Assembly: GCA_032622095.1 (NCBI GenBank)
Contig: CP136064.1
Span: 116,178,004-116,242,003 of the forward strand
Reading direction: 5' to 3'
From: Siphonodentalium dalli
Taxonomy: Eukaryota > Mollusca > Scaphopoda > Gadilida > Siphonodentaliidae
DNA: 64,000 bases
Part shown: positions 47,345-59,080 of the stretch, one piece after another
How the letters are laid out: each line of letters starts with the position of its first letter
How positions within the stretch are numbered: the first letter of the stretch is position 1
Notes under the pieces: generated by a model
Databases searched by the model: none
What the model was told of the DNA's origin: nothing
Seen by the model: the letters and a program-made list of their open reading frames with translations, nothing else
Position numbers and translations under genes: made by a program

Positions 47345-47750
47345 CACTAAATGGATTCTACAACTATGTTATACAGTAAATATTGGAATTGTCTATTATT
47401 CATTTGGAGGGGTGTCCAGGAAAGATGAGCATACAACAGATCTATGAAAAGATAATACTTGTGCAGAGGGACTACTATTAATCTTCTGATAATACGTTCA
47501 ACATCTATTATCTATTTACTGTAATGCCCTAAATAATCGACTCCTTAAACCACAGCATAATTATGGGTAATTTTTCAGGATTTAGTTGGAAATATGGCTT
47601 GTTGCCATTCATCGGAAAGCTCTGTGAGAGCTTTCCAATGAATGGCAACAAGCCATATTTCCAACTAAATCCTGAAAAATTACCCATAATTATGCTGTGG
47701 TTAAGGAGTCGATTATTTAGGGCATTACTGTATCAATAAGCAGTTAGTAT
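47345..47750. mobile_element. F5: family-F element interrupted by G7
   Basis: CACTAAATGGATTCTACAAC, TTCATTTGGAGGGGTGTCCAG at the left and AGTTAGTATAGAAAGGG at the right are family-F segments; G7 lies between them. Confidence 0.65.
47519..47730. mobile_element. G7: palindrome G inserted in F5
   Basis: TA at 47517-47518 and 47731-47732. Near-perfect palindrome; compensated differences (CAACTAAATC right, GATTTAGTTG left) show the arms have changed together. Confidence 0.88.
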
Positions 47751-48269
47751 AGAAAGGGATAAAGAAGGAGCAGAAATCTCATAAATGAGTGTCACTGCTT
47801 CAACAAATCCCTTCCTAGGGGTCTATCCTATGAACCTGGTTGCTGTTGCATGAAATAGTCCCACTTAGAAGTTATGATTTTTATATGTACCTATAGCATG
47901 CATGCAGGTACACAAAGTACTGTTTTCATGATCAACCATACATCGTTCATCTATCTATGTAGCTGCCTGTACGTTATGTTTGAGTTTCCATCCGTAGATA
48001 CATGCTATCCGATGTGACAACTCAAAATAGTTTTCACCTCAAAATTTGTTATATTTAAAATCCAGATTTACAGAAATCAGACACATCCAGTGACACCCCT
48101 TTACCTGTATGGATTTTTTGTACCATTTTATCGATTTCTTCATCTACAACAGCTTTGATCACTGTAAGTTGTTTTCAGGGTGTTATATTTATTATTATAC
48201 ACAAATTCAAGTATTGTCTTGAAGAATGTTGTTTTGCATATCTCAGTTGGAAATTGTATTTTTTTATAG

Positions 48270-48318
48270 GTCGGATGAGATGGAGATGGTCATGGCTGAC
48301 TTAGAACGAGCTAATGAG
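48270..48318 (+). CDS. CUX1: CUX1/CASP exon 7 of window, 49 nt, phase 2 to 0
   Basis: Encodes (K)SDEMEMVMADLERANE, matching human KADEIEMIMTDLERANQ. The acceptor is TATTTTTTTATAG (48269). The donor is GAG|GTTGGT (48319), a weak 5' splice site without the usual purine at +3. The small size and long flanking introns could make it prone to skipping, but skipping would break the frame (49 nt). Confidence 0.9.
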
Positions 48319-50671
48319 GTTGGTATATATACGCTACCTCATTCTTAGTCATTAGGCATGAGATTTTATCCACAAATTTGCTGATTTTAGCCAATGTTAT
48401 CTTCAAATTTCCTTAATTTAATACAATATGTTATAACATATTTAATTATTAATTAATTGCGCTGAGTGGTGGTTCACATGCAGACCTGTTAAGTTTTGAA
48501 AATGTCAATCCGGGAGATTTTTGCGGGAGATATGCCCAAATATGTTCATGTTCCAAAAATCATTTTTATGATGAAGATTACATAGTTTTTATGAGTTTGT
48601 TTTCTGTGTTTATTTTATAACTATATAGACCTAAATAAAATGGTAATGAATGTCCTGTTGGTTGTTGTAATAGAAGCAGAAAAGTCGTTTAAAATAAGAA
48701 AAAACGAACCCGATTTACAAAGGTTACAACCGGACATGAACGGGTGAAAACGAAAGTACAAAATGACCGTCATGCAATTTTACCCGAAACGAAACGTACA
48801 CGTTCCGTTCACAATGCGTACCTCTAATCCGTTACTAAGAACAGTTACTGTTCATCAATGAGGGCCAACAATAGGCACACTTCTCAGACCAGCAACATTT
48901 AGAAAGACACTTCGTTTAAAATACGTAAAAATACGTAGAATTCCACTAGATACAGCCGGATATGCACGAAACCGAAAGTACAAAATGGACTCGTCTATAC
49001 AGTTTTCGAAATGGACATATCTGTTTGCATGGTTTGTGACTTAGTAGTTATTTAAGTCGCATTATTAAATCTATTGTTTATACGACAGCTACCGAGGGTG
49101 TGAACATTAATTAGTCTCAATTAGTATTGCTGATAAGTACTGAATAATGATGAATATGAAATTACTCTTGATGTTACCGACGGCAACAGTGGATCCACAC
49201 AATGCGGCAGATTTGGGTGGTCTTCCGTATTTTGGAGGTTTTGTCCATCACAATCCGTGAGTCTCACGGACAATCCGTGAAACTTAACAGCTCTGCTCAC
49301 ATGCCTGTTAGTAGCAATATGGCATCTTGAAATATTATGTCTTGTCTCCTATGGTTTCACATAAGTAAATAAATCCCCTTGTGAACATTGTCATAGCATA
49401 GGTTAAATTGTATAAAGAGACAATGTTTATGACGTTTTGGGTACTGTCTCGCGTGGTACCTAAGGACTGCAAATCCATATTGCATGATATTTTCACATTG
49501 CTGAACTTTGACCTGAATTAAATTCACATTAAAAAATACTTAAGGAACAAAAAATAAGACAATACTTCCACAAAATTAGATGCTGATTGGTGAAAGCACC
49601 AAGTTCCCCCAATAACTGCCTAAAAACACCATGAAAACACTCATCTCAGCTACTCATTTATAGGAACAAATCAAGAAAAATAACAGGAAAGCAATTAATT
49701 AATCGCCAAACGATTCTAATTACTGCTGCATCGTTCCTGCAGGCTTTTGTTGTTTGATAAGCTAATTTTCTTTTTAATCGTGTGTGATTATAATGGATTT
49801 TTTTAGTCAGTGTAATGCATAGTTTCCTGTCGATCGTAATGGTTTTCTCATCAATGAGGTGGGCCCGGTTTGCCCACAAACAGGAAGAAGAGAGAAAAGC
49901 TCGATTCATCAAGGAAATCTTTAGGAAGTCAATCTTTAATCACTGATCATAACTCGCACATAATTTCCTCCAGAAGTGGTAATTGAATTCACAGGTTACT
50001 TTTGAGTTGTTATAAATGAGTTCTTAAGAATTCCCCATATCATTTGATACTCTTGGGAAGAACATTTCTATGACTTCTATGACAGTTCTATGAGAGTTCA
50101 CGCTATCAGTGGCCAACTTGTTTAATGGTCAGATTTTTTTTTTAATGGCCTAATACAATCTTATTTGGCCAAAAAGTTTCAAGCCAATAGTCAGCAATAT
50201 TACATAAACTTCTCTGAAGATTACCATATCTCAATGAAACCCTTACATTTTCTATCAGTTAATCAGCAGATTGCTGGCCTATGTGTGTTTGGATAACAAT
50301 TTATTAACCCTTTCATGATGGGAGTTGTGCTGGTGCAGCATTAAAGATCTTGTGCCAGTGCATTCTCTTATATATGCGAATCTCACATATATAAGAGAAT
50401 TCATTGGCACAGGGTCATGATACTATCTTCTCTGCATCATGTTCCAATAAATATTTTTAATGATATAAATAGTGATTGAATTAAAAAAATCAAACCTTAT
50501 TGGTTAAAAAACCCTTTCAGAATATATGAAAAATTGTCAAATATACCAAGATTTTATTGTTCTGGTTTAGTACACTTTGTGGGTGGGTCTGATTTTTTAG
50601 GCAATTTAGTTTGAATGCAATGCATGTTGGTTGTGTTAGTGGTTTGGACAAACTATTTTTGTTCTATACAG
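48319..50671 (+). other. Intron (2.35 kb)
   Basis: Only E5 (50308-50415) is identifiable. The rest is AT-rich intronic sequence with no recognised motif. Confidence 0.65.
50308..50415. mobile_element. E5: family-E element, left part
   Basis: TTAA at 50304-50307, start CCCTTTCATGATGGGAGTTG, one hairpin ending CATTGGCACAGGG; the right end is missing. Confidence 0.72.
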
Positions 50672-50842
50672 AGAGCAGCCGCGGCTGAGAGACGAGCAGA
50701 AGTTATACAGCATCAGTTAGTCTCATCCGAGCAGAATCTACGAGCCGATCGACAAGCGTCATCACCAGAGAACATGGAACAAGCTATTGATATTCTCAAA
50801 CGGTCCAGCATGGAAGTCGAACTCGCTGCAAAAGAAAAGGAG
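50672..50842 (+). CDS. CUX1: CUX1/CASP exon 8 of window, 171 nt, phase 0 to 0
   Basis: Encodes 57 residues: RAAAERRAEVIQHQLVSSEQ, then NLRADRQASSPENMEQAIDI, then LKRSSMEVELAAKEKE. It matches human [37 protein letters not shown] and AAKERE. The acceptor is TTTGTTCTATACAG (50671) and the donor is AAGGAG|GTATTC (50843). The exon is a multiple of three and symmetric in phase, so it could be skipped or circularised without a frameshift. Family-E hairpin repeats lie on both sides (50308-50415 and 50896-51072). Confidence 0.94.
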
Positions 50843-50895
50843 GTATTCATAAACATTGTCATGTATTCTCACCTTTGAAAGTCTTGTGTTCTTAA

Positions 50896-51072
50896 CCCTT
50901 TCATGATGGGAGCAGTGCTGGTGCAGCATTAATGATCTATGCCAATGTATTCTCTAATATATGTGATATATCAAGATCAAGGCGAGCCTCCCTATTGGAG
51001 ACTTGCATATATAAGAGAATTCATTGGCAGAGGGTTTTCGCAAAATTTCAGGAAGCTCCAGTCATGGAAGTG
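50896..51072. mobile_element. E6: family-E element, TTAA TSD
   Basis: TTAA at 50892-50895 and 51073-51076. Start CCCTTTCATGATGGGAGCAG, hairpin arms TATTCTCTAATATATGTG and CATATATAAGAGAATTCATT, end TCCAGTCATGGAAGTG. Starts about 50 bp after a CUX1 exon. Confidence 0.8.
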
Positions 51073-52099
51073 TTAATCTCTCCCTACTTTTCTTAAATAT
51101 CTTAAGTCTTTCAATAGCAGGGTCATCGCAATCTTCCGAACAACATTATGGCTAAAATAATAGAACCAGGAATTTTAAGGTGAACATGAGCTATCTTTTT
51201 GAGGTGTTTTTTTCTTCTGTTAAATTGTCATGTAACTTTGATATGTAGTTTCAAATGCAGTTGACAATTAAAAGTTGTCATATGCAGAGATTTAATTTTC
51301 CAATAATGGAATCCTAACTAGTAATTTCAGAAGTTTTCTGGTTGAAAGACTATGGATAATATGAGGGTTTGAAGGCACCTTCCATATAACAATCTGTCAA
51401 AGAGAATAAAGTGTAAATTGCCTCTAACTCAAATTTTTATTTTAGGCTATGCCCTATTTGTAATTATAATTAGTTATTTTCCCAGATTGTCATTTCTGAA
51501 GGAATTCATTAATAGTTACTCTAAATTATACTAAAATTTTAGTGATTAATTGCATATATCAATAACTGTCTTTTTAGATGGTTTATCTTGAGATTTATCA
51601 ATCCCATCCCCTCGAAAACCTCTTTATTTCCTACCATCTGCTGTAGTTCCTTTTAGGTGACAGTACTCTTCACCGATACTCAGCTCTTCACTTGTATTAT
51701 GCAATTACTAACACACTTCCAGAAACATAATTATTATTTGCACCAAAAACAAAGAAATTAGAAATTGATATTTTGGTAGACAAATCAATTTCATTTGTAA
51801 AATAAACAATTAGTTTCCTTGGAAACTCGATTCTAGTGATATGAGGTCTGGATCAATGCGTTGACATGGGATAAGAAATCGATGGATTATATTACATCTG
51901 ACAGATCAATAATTCACTAATCTATTAGAGCATTGCCGGATGCCCCGGATTGACCAATTAATACAGATCGCAAGTAAATTAGTTCTATAACTGATGAATG
52001 CACAGTCAATAGGCAGCTGATATCAATATCATAGAGAAATCTGCTGTTAATATCAAGTTATTAACCACTCAAAAATTTATAATTTAAATCACATCTTAA

Positions 52100-52337
52100 C
52101 CCTTTCTATACTAAATACTCATTGATGAGTAGTTATCCCTTTAGGAAATGTCCAGATAACTGACGACCTATTTCAACAAACGATTATTTCCTCTAATGAA
52201 AATGAATTCTTCTGCATTTATATTATCTTTTCGCCTGTCTGTCATCTGCTCGTTTTTCTGGACACCAAATGAATAACAGACCATTATAATATATACTTTT
52301 ATAACTGGGTGGGAGAATCCATTTAGTATAGAAAGGG
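52100..52337. mobile_element. F6: TTAA element of family F
   Basis: TTAA at 52096-52099, TTGA on the right. Start CCCTTTCTATACTAAATACT, end ATTTAGTATAGAAAGGG. Confidence 0.75.
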
Positions 52338-52792
52338 TTGACTTGAGACAGCAGTAAAATGTCCCAAAGACATTATGTCATCTCTTCCTCTGCAACTCAA
52401 GGACGTCAAATTACTCATATTTAAATTCTCGCTGTTTTATTTTTAGCTCACTTTTAAATTTGCACACTTTTAATTCGCACACCCTGATGTCCAAATTTAG
52501 AACTGGCAAAAATACTTTTGTAAATATAATGTTTCTGATTGCATTCAGATTCTGTTATTAATTGTTCCTGAAGGTAGACCACCACCATATATTTGCACAG
52601 CGTATACTGTCACGCAGAATAAAACTGTTTATTATATAGTTGTGAAGATAGGTTAACCCTACTATACTTGGTCCAGTAATATTTATGGTATTTCAGCAGT
52701 TATGTGCATCAATCACATGAAATTTAACTAAGTAAAGGGACATCAGCAATCATCAATAGGCTACTGGTTTAAGAAACATCACTTTGTATATC

Positions 52793-53262
52793 ATATGTGA
52801 CCTGCCATATCAAATCCAGTCGGAAGTCGGGATTTTTTTTACCCTGTGCCAATGCATTCTCTTATATATGCGAGTCGACCATAGGTCGCCTCGTATATAT
52901 AAGAGAATGCATTGGCCTAACAATTTTTCACAATTTTAATAATTTGTTCTTGTATTCTTTAACAATTTTATAATTTCACCCATACAGAGCCCCAGACAAA
53001 CATGAGCAGACGACACTCTTCTATATGCTTCTATATATGTGTGGGGCTCCCTGCAGGGTAATGGATGTTTTTTTATTTTATGTCCTAAAAATTGTCAGAA
53101 ACATTTATTTTAAAAAAATGATAAAAAATTGTTAGGCCAATGCCTTCTCTTATATAATTATGCGAGGCGACCTATGGTCGACTCGCATATATAAGATAAT
53201 GCATTGGCACAGGGTAAAAAAATCACGACTTCCGACTGGATTTGATATGGCGGGTCACATAT
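52793..53262. mobile_element. C4: long palindromic element with the TGCCAATGCATT hairpins
   Basis: Outer inverted ends ATATGTGACCTGCCATATCA / TGATATGGCGGGTCACATAT and CAGTCGGAAGTCG partners enclose the CCCTGTGCC hairpin pair. A small extra insert with GAGCCCC/GGGGCTC lies at about 52980-53065. No TTAA at the ends, unlike C1-C3. Confidence 0.72.
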
Positions 53263-53474
53263 TACATCTATATCGATTAATACACTAACCCTTTATTTTT
53301 CCCATTTGTTCACTAATCTCTTTTTGAGTCATACTATTTTTTGCTCAATTTTAAATTTGCACTGAGAAGGGTGCATGGAATTTAAATATGAGTATTAAAG
53401 ATAGTCAATTTGATGTGAAACACATATTAGTTACAACATGAAATGATACTCATATTTAAATAGCCAGGGCTTAA

Positions 53475-53828
53475 CCTTTTGATGATTGGAGCTGCACTGA
53501 AGCAGCGTTAAAGATCCTGTGCCATTGAATTCTTTTATATATGTGAGTCTCCCATATGGAGCCTCGCATATATAAGAGAATGCACTGGCTTACAGGTGAA
53601 GGTAAATATTGTTAGGCCAATGCATTTTCTTATATATGCGAGGCTCTCTGTGGGAGAATCGCATAATTATATAAGAGAATGCACTGGCTTACAGGTGAAG
53701 GTAAATATTGTTAGGCCAATGCATTTTCTTATATATGCGAGGCTCCCTGGCCTCACATATATACTAGTAAGAGAATGCAATGGCACAGGGTTTTTGCGAA
53801 ATTTCAGGAAGCTCCATACATGGAAGGG
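53475..53828. mobile_element. E7: family-E element with tandemly duplicated hairpin unit
   Basis: TTAA at 53471-53474 and 53829-53832. Start CCTTTTGATGATTGGAGC, end CTCCATACATGGAAGGG. The unit CACTGGCTTACAGGTGAAGG through TTTCTTATATATGCGAGGCT occurs twice about 101 bp apart. Confidence 0.82.
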
Positions 53829-56800
53829 TTAAAGTCAGTTTCATGTGTTTGAAGATTTTAATTTTGTGGATTTCACCAGAGTGAAAATAAGGCCTTGCCT
53901 GGTCTGTGTCATCCCGATCTCCAGGCCAATTAATCTCAATTTAAAATCTCAATCAATCAATCAATAAACATGTTACTGGACTATAGCTACAGTTTTGAAT
54001 TTAAACTGACTTAGTTTAGTGTTATCATTAGCAGTAATTAGGGTTTTATTAGCTGGCTTTGGATGCAATTTTAGGGATATGCAAGCAGACCTAAAATCTA
54101 GTCAAGTTTATCAGCAGTTAATAACTATGTAAGTCTGGCTTCTGATGAGGGTCTTGGGTTAGCAAAATTTTTTGAAAAGTTTAAATTTTTGGTAAGTGAT
54201 ATGTTATGAACATAAGCTTGTTCGAAGTGTTAAAAAGTAATATAGTTTAGAGGCTAGAGTGCAGAATGTTGAGTCTTACAGTTGTATCTTGTTTGAGAGA
54301 TTAGTCAAATATTAGTATTCAAGTGCATAGACCCATTGCTCCCAGATCAATATTTATGGGTTATTAGATCTGGTGATTGTTTTCAAATTATCAGTGTGAC
54401 GATCGCAAAATAAATGCAATTTTTATCCTTTCATCGATTACCAATGATAGAGTAACTGATTTAATGTAACGTATTTTGCCGACAAAGCTAGTGATTTTAT
54501 GTTGCTATAGAAACAGACCTCTGGGGTTCAATATATCAATGAAGGCGAACACTTTCATTTGATAAAATCGATATGCGATCAAATTGGTGAACCGAATGGA
54601 GTGACTTGTCAGCCGATAGAACGCTGGTGTACATCATCATTCCCAATCATTATCGTCATTATCGAGAAGCAACATTTTTGAAGTTTCCATAGAAACGCTT
54701 GATTATTGCGATTAAAGTGTCACATAGCTATGGTACTGTTCTCTATCCGTTGGACATATTTTACTTCTTTGTGAAATATTGATGTCGAGATGTCGCATTG
54801 ATTTTTTCCCGCTTTGTCCTTTTCACGGCTGCAGATAATAGATCGGTCATCAATTATCTCTGTGGTTTTGATGGAAAACTTACCAGGTGTTATTTAGGTT
54901 GTTATTCTATTAACGGTCACAAATTAAGAAGGACTCCTATAATCACTGCAACAACTTAAGTGTCATTTTATGGAGTTGGTCCATGGAATAACAGTTGTAA
55001 TCAGTATGTTACTCAATTAAATTCAAATATTATTGTCATATTTCCTAACTACATGTATTCCTTAACATTCCATAAGTTAACAATTCCTATATTCTCATCT
55101 GATACATGCAATCTGAATATGATAACAGGATCAACGCTTGTATGTTTCGATTGATTTTGGTAGTATTTTTTTTAGTTTTTTATTGTTATTTCATGGCCAT
55201 ATACAGTATGTGATACTCATACCTGAGTTTTTAGGTATCTTTTTCACTTCCCCCAAGACCTTAAGTGAATTTTCAGTCATAGGAATAAATTAATATTACA
55301 AATTAATTGATGATATTTTTTTCATTAATCAAAATATTTGCAAACATAAAATTTAAACTAAAAAATAAAAAAAATGTTGATCTTCTTTGACAAATATGTG
55401 TAAATTCTTCGCCACATGTTTCTCTTCCCAATATTTCTCTGCTTAATCAAATTTGTCGTTAAGTGACAAACTCTTGAAAATTGGCCTCCATTGAAAGTAC
55501 CAGTAATCAATAGCTGATTGTGTTCAAAATAAACTAGATAACTTAATTATGTCTATGAAGAGCCCCAACCAATTTTAAATTTTATCAACAGAGACAATAT
55601 ATTGGATTGATTTTATCAACTTCTTTCTTAAGAACCTACCTTTGCTAGTATAATCAGTTATTATGACATCACTTAATTTTCTGCAGAAATTTTCAATAGC
55701 TCCTTCAATAAATGATGGGTTCTATTAATCAATCGCTTGACCTTTTTTCTTTTCTGAGTCTTCTTTATGCTGATCATCGCGTCTTCTGAGATATGGATGT
55801 ATTGAAAAAGGTTAAGTGTATGTCGTTTACGTCCTGTGATTGTTCGTGTGTTTATTTTTGTGATAATTTATTATGAGGTCTTTAGTACCTTTTCTATACC
55901 AATTGTTTGATACCTTAATATTATTGGTTATTTTGCCTGCAGATTGTCTCAACAAATTTACTGTTATTTATATGTTTAATCATGCATTTAACCCTGTCTT
56001 AAGGGCACATTTTAATGAGGGTCCACCTGTGAATTACTTGCAAATAGAGGCCACCTGTCCGGCATAATTATGGCCACAGATTTATGTTCTTCAGAATCTA
56101 ATTATGCCCATATACAGGGACAAAAGAGGACACGCAGACTATTTTTTTTCTGAATCAATGAGCGAGGACTTTAGTTTTATTTTTTTATTTTTTTGTGCAC
56201 ATTGTAAGCATGGATAGCTTCCCTTGTCTACCGTAGTAATAGTCAGAAAATGTAGAGGGAACTTTGTTATGCATATAAACTAATTTAATCTGATATAAAA
56301 ATTACATTGTGCTACTAGTATACATATATGACATGGGGACAATTGTTATTGTTGTCTATAAATTGACACCTCTCCATTTCAACATGTGATTCCGGGCTTG
56401 TGTGCTGAACATTTCTAATATTTCCACACATTATCAGCTGTGATGTCCCTAAAGAGAGCATTTGTTAGAATGGACTCTTATTATTGGTTTTTTGATGATC
56501 AATAAGCACGTTTGAAATCATGAAGCAAGGAAATAAGAATGTACGACTTTGAGTTAGACAATGAGAATTGATTGCAATTTACCTGAACTTCGGATGCTGA
56601 TTGAAGACAATGAGAAATAATTCAAATGTATTAATCAGTATTCGATGTTAAGACATAGGCTGGTCATGTGCAACAATCAATTGGACGTTAATGACATACA
56701 AATTATGATTGCCTGTGTTTTAAAATGCATTATTAATTTTATCTAGTGCAAGATTACATTGACAATAAATAATCATAATGTGAACAATTTAGGCATAACG

Positions 56801-57054
56801 CTAGTAATCATCAATTGTAAAGATTTCCAATTTCTTTTATGGAAATTTGTTGCCAATGGCACAAATAAGTAAACTGGTGAAGCAGGTTATTCGGTCATAT
56901 CCATGTGTATTAATTTTGAGGCCTTCGATACCTACGAATTGAGTTGGCCGATTAGATAATAAGCTATTGTCAATTTTAAGAGAAAATTGTAATATATGAG
57001 AATTTAATAATTTTACAAAGTTAATTGGAATAATTCTTTTCTCCTTTTGTTTAT

Positions 57055-57238
57055 CCCTTTTATGACTGGAGCTTCTGGAAATTTTGCGTAAATCCTGTTC
57101 CAATGCATTGTCTTATATATGCGAGTCTCCCATAGGGAGCCTCGCATTTATTTAAGAAAATGCATTGGCTTAACAATATTTACATTGACCTTGTAAGCCA
57201 GTTCATTCTCTTACAACGCAGCTCCCGTCATGAAAGGG
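57055..57238. mobile_element. E8: family-E element
   Basis: TTAT (decayed) on the left, TTAA at 57239-57242 on the right. Start CCCTTTTATGACTGGAGC, end CCCGTCATGAAAGGG; the second hairpin is shortened. Confidence 0.75.
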
Positions 57239-57544
57239 TTAATATGTTATAAGACAATCCTATTTGTCGAAGATTACATAACATATAATTCTGTCAATCA
57301 GTCTTTAGCTCGGAGTTCGCCAAAGACAGTCAGTCCTCTTTAACCAAGCCTACAAATAGTGTGTCTGTCATTTGCATAATGAGGTCCCCAGAGGGCGTAT
57401 TTAGTGACTATATCCCACCCATCAGGCTAGTATCACCAAATTCACCCTCTGGGGACCTCATTCTGCTTAGGCCTCAACTGCTTTGGGAGACTGAGGATCA
57501 TGAAGTTCCCCAGTTGAAGTTGGTGATGTTCACCCATCAGTCAG

Positions 57545-58336
57545 CAGGGTCCGTACTAGTGCTTGAATTTATTGAAAGTGCTTGGATTATATTTTCCGGT
57601 TTTCAAGCCCTTGAAAGTGCTTGAATTTGATCAGGGGTGCTTGAAAAGTCATGAATTCAAACTTATCATAACTGACATATGTAATATGTGTGTCAGTTCA
57701 TAATTTAGCCATAATTATCACAAAATCCCGAAATCGCCAGTTTTAGCGATCAAAATAGTGACTTAGGCGATAAAACAGCGTTATTGATATGCTGGTCAGT
57801 TGCCGGCGAATGGCACGGTTTCGTTTCTGCTTTGGTATATTCCATAAACAACGCGCATGCGTAGTATTGATAAATGGATGCGCCCATGAAAAATCTTTTG
57901 TTGTAAATACAATGGGGAAATGTGTGTTCAATGTTGCGTGGCTGCATAATGATAGATATGCGGCGTGGCTGCAACAGGTGCCTAATAACAGAAAGGCTCG
58001 ATGTATGCTGTGTTGTAAGGATACCGACGTATCGGGGATGGGCGAAGCTGCACTTAAAAGTCACTCCACTTCTTCAAAGCATGCCCAAATATAAGATGGC
58101 GATCGGGAGTCACAATGAAAAATTTTCTGACAAATCGACCTCCACAAATCACACAAACAAACCAAGCGGCACCTGTTACTACTAGCCCTGCTGCTGCAAC
58201 TAGTATACACCCATTATTTCATACTAATTAACAGTTAAATTGAGCCAGACATGTATCATATATGGTGCTTGAAAATGCGTATTCAGGTGCTTGAAAAGTG
58301 CTTGAATTTGATTATCAATTCATAGTACGGACCCTG
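57545..58336. mobile_element. 792-bp hAT-like element with BED-finger fragment
   Basis: Ends CAGGGTCCGTACTA and TAGTACGGACCCTG are perfect 14-bp inverted repeats, followed inward by copies of GTGCTTGAATTT. AGTCAG flanks both sides (57539-57544, 58337-58342), so a 6-bp duplication is visible where hAT elements normally give 8. Contains one short coding piece (57912-58094) and no catalytic domain. Confidence 0.75.
57912..58094 (+). pseudogene. BED-type zinc-finger fragment of a hAT-like transposase
   Basis: The 60-residue frame MGKCVFNVAWLHNDRYAAWL, ARCMLCCKDTDVSGMGEAAL, KSHSTSSKHAQI shows Cys-x2-Cys and His-x5-His with the aromatic KC.FN..WL lead typical of BED-like fingers at the N-terminus of hAT-related transposases. 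A longer frame from 57789 exists, but the similarity starts at 57912. It stops right after the finger; the DDE domain is missing. Confidence 0.55.
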
Positions 58337-58649
58337 AGTCAGTCACCTCGATTATGCAATTTATCTTCTGCAAATTAGGGGATATCGAAACTGAAGAGAA
58401 GGGAAAAAGTAATTTTAAACAATGTTAATTTGAGGCTACAGATACTTCCCAGAATATTAGGCCTAAGCAAAATGAGGTCCCCATAGGGTGAATTTGGTGA
58501 TGCTAGCCCACTGTGTGGGATAGTGTCACTAAATCACCCTCTGGGGACTTCATTCTGCAAATGACAGACACACTATTTGTAGGCTTGTCTTTAACTCATA
58601 CTTGATACAGCTTGCAGATAATAACATATTCATTATATTTATCCTATAG

Positions 58650-58724
58650 ATACAGCAGCTAGTTGAGGATGTACAAAGACTGCAGGCATCGCTTGGTAAA
58701 CTAAGGGAGACAACTTCTCAACAG
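58650..58724 (+). CDS. CUX1: CUX1/CASP exon 9 of window, 75 nt, phase 0 to 0
   Basis: Encodes 25 residues [20 protein letters not shown] then TTSQQ, matching human [20 protein letters not shown]. The acceptor is TTTATCCTATAG (58649) and the donor is CAACAG|GTATGC (58725). A complete family-A element ends 62 bp upstream of the acceptor. Confidence 0.94.
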
Positions 58725-58938
58725 GTATGCTCAACTATGAAAAAAAAAACCCAGTTAACTAACTAGAGTCTGATTTTCATTGAGAAGTACTCAGGAAGTA
58801 CATAAAAGTGGTACATGTAATGATATTATGAAGGAAATCAAACTATAAGAAGTAGTTAGCTCTAAATTTGATAATCAGGCTAGAAATGCTATTAAAATCA
58901 TCAAGAGTTTGCTAAAGCACTTTGAACAATGGAATATA

Positions 58939-59065
58939 GTCACATGTTAACACTGACTGTCTGTCGTCTGCTTTTATTACCTGGACATCCCTCCAAATGA
59001 ATATATACCATTCCAATATTTAACTTTTATAACTGAGTTGGAGAATCCATTTAGTTTAGAAAGGG
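58939..59065. mobile_element. F7: right part of family F
   Basis: GACATCCCTCCAAATGAATA, ATAACTGAGTTGGAGAATCC and end TTTAGTTTAGAAAGGG TTAA. Confidence 0.65.
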
Positions 59066-59080
59066 TTAATATTTGGCATA

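Larger units (their letters stand above)
34379..48269 (+). other. Intron (13.9 kb, longest)
   Basis: Holds I2 (35776-36322), a 53-bp minisatellite (36703-37040), C3 and adjoining TTAA fragments (37414-38000), E4 (38180-38417), another TTAA fragment (38418-38600), a tandem array with D inside it (39715-40680), poly-G tracts, a perfect 48-bp palindrome (41297-41344), F4, a tandem duplication (43661-43757), F10, G6, I3, A11 and F5 with G7. The stretches 34390-35770, 38610-39710, 41910-42830, 43760-45080 and 46880-47330 show nothing I can support. Confidence 0.65.
57345..58587. mobile_element. A12: family A with exact 8-bp TSD, split by a hAT-like element
   Basis: TCTTTAAC stands at 57337-57344 and 58588-58595. 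Ends CAAGCCTACAAATAGTGTG and CACACTATTTGTAGGCTTG. Without the 57545-58336 insert it has the usual size and order. Confidence 0.88.
50843..58649 (+). other. Intron (7.8 kb)
   Basis: Contains E6 (50896-51072), F6 (52100-52337), palindromic C4 (52793-53262), E7 (53475-53828), E8 (57055-57238) and A12 with its internal hAT-like element (57345-58587). The stretches 51080-52090 and 53840-57050 are AT-rich with no feature I can name. Confidence 0.65.
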
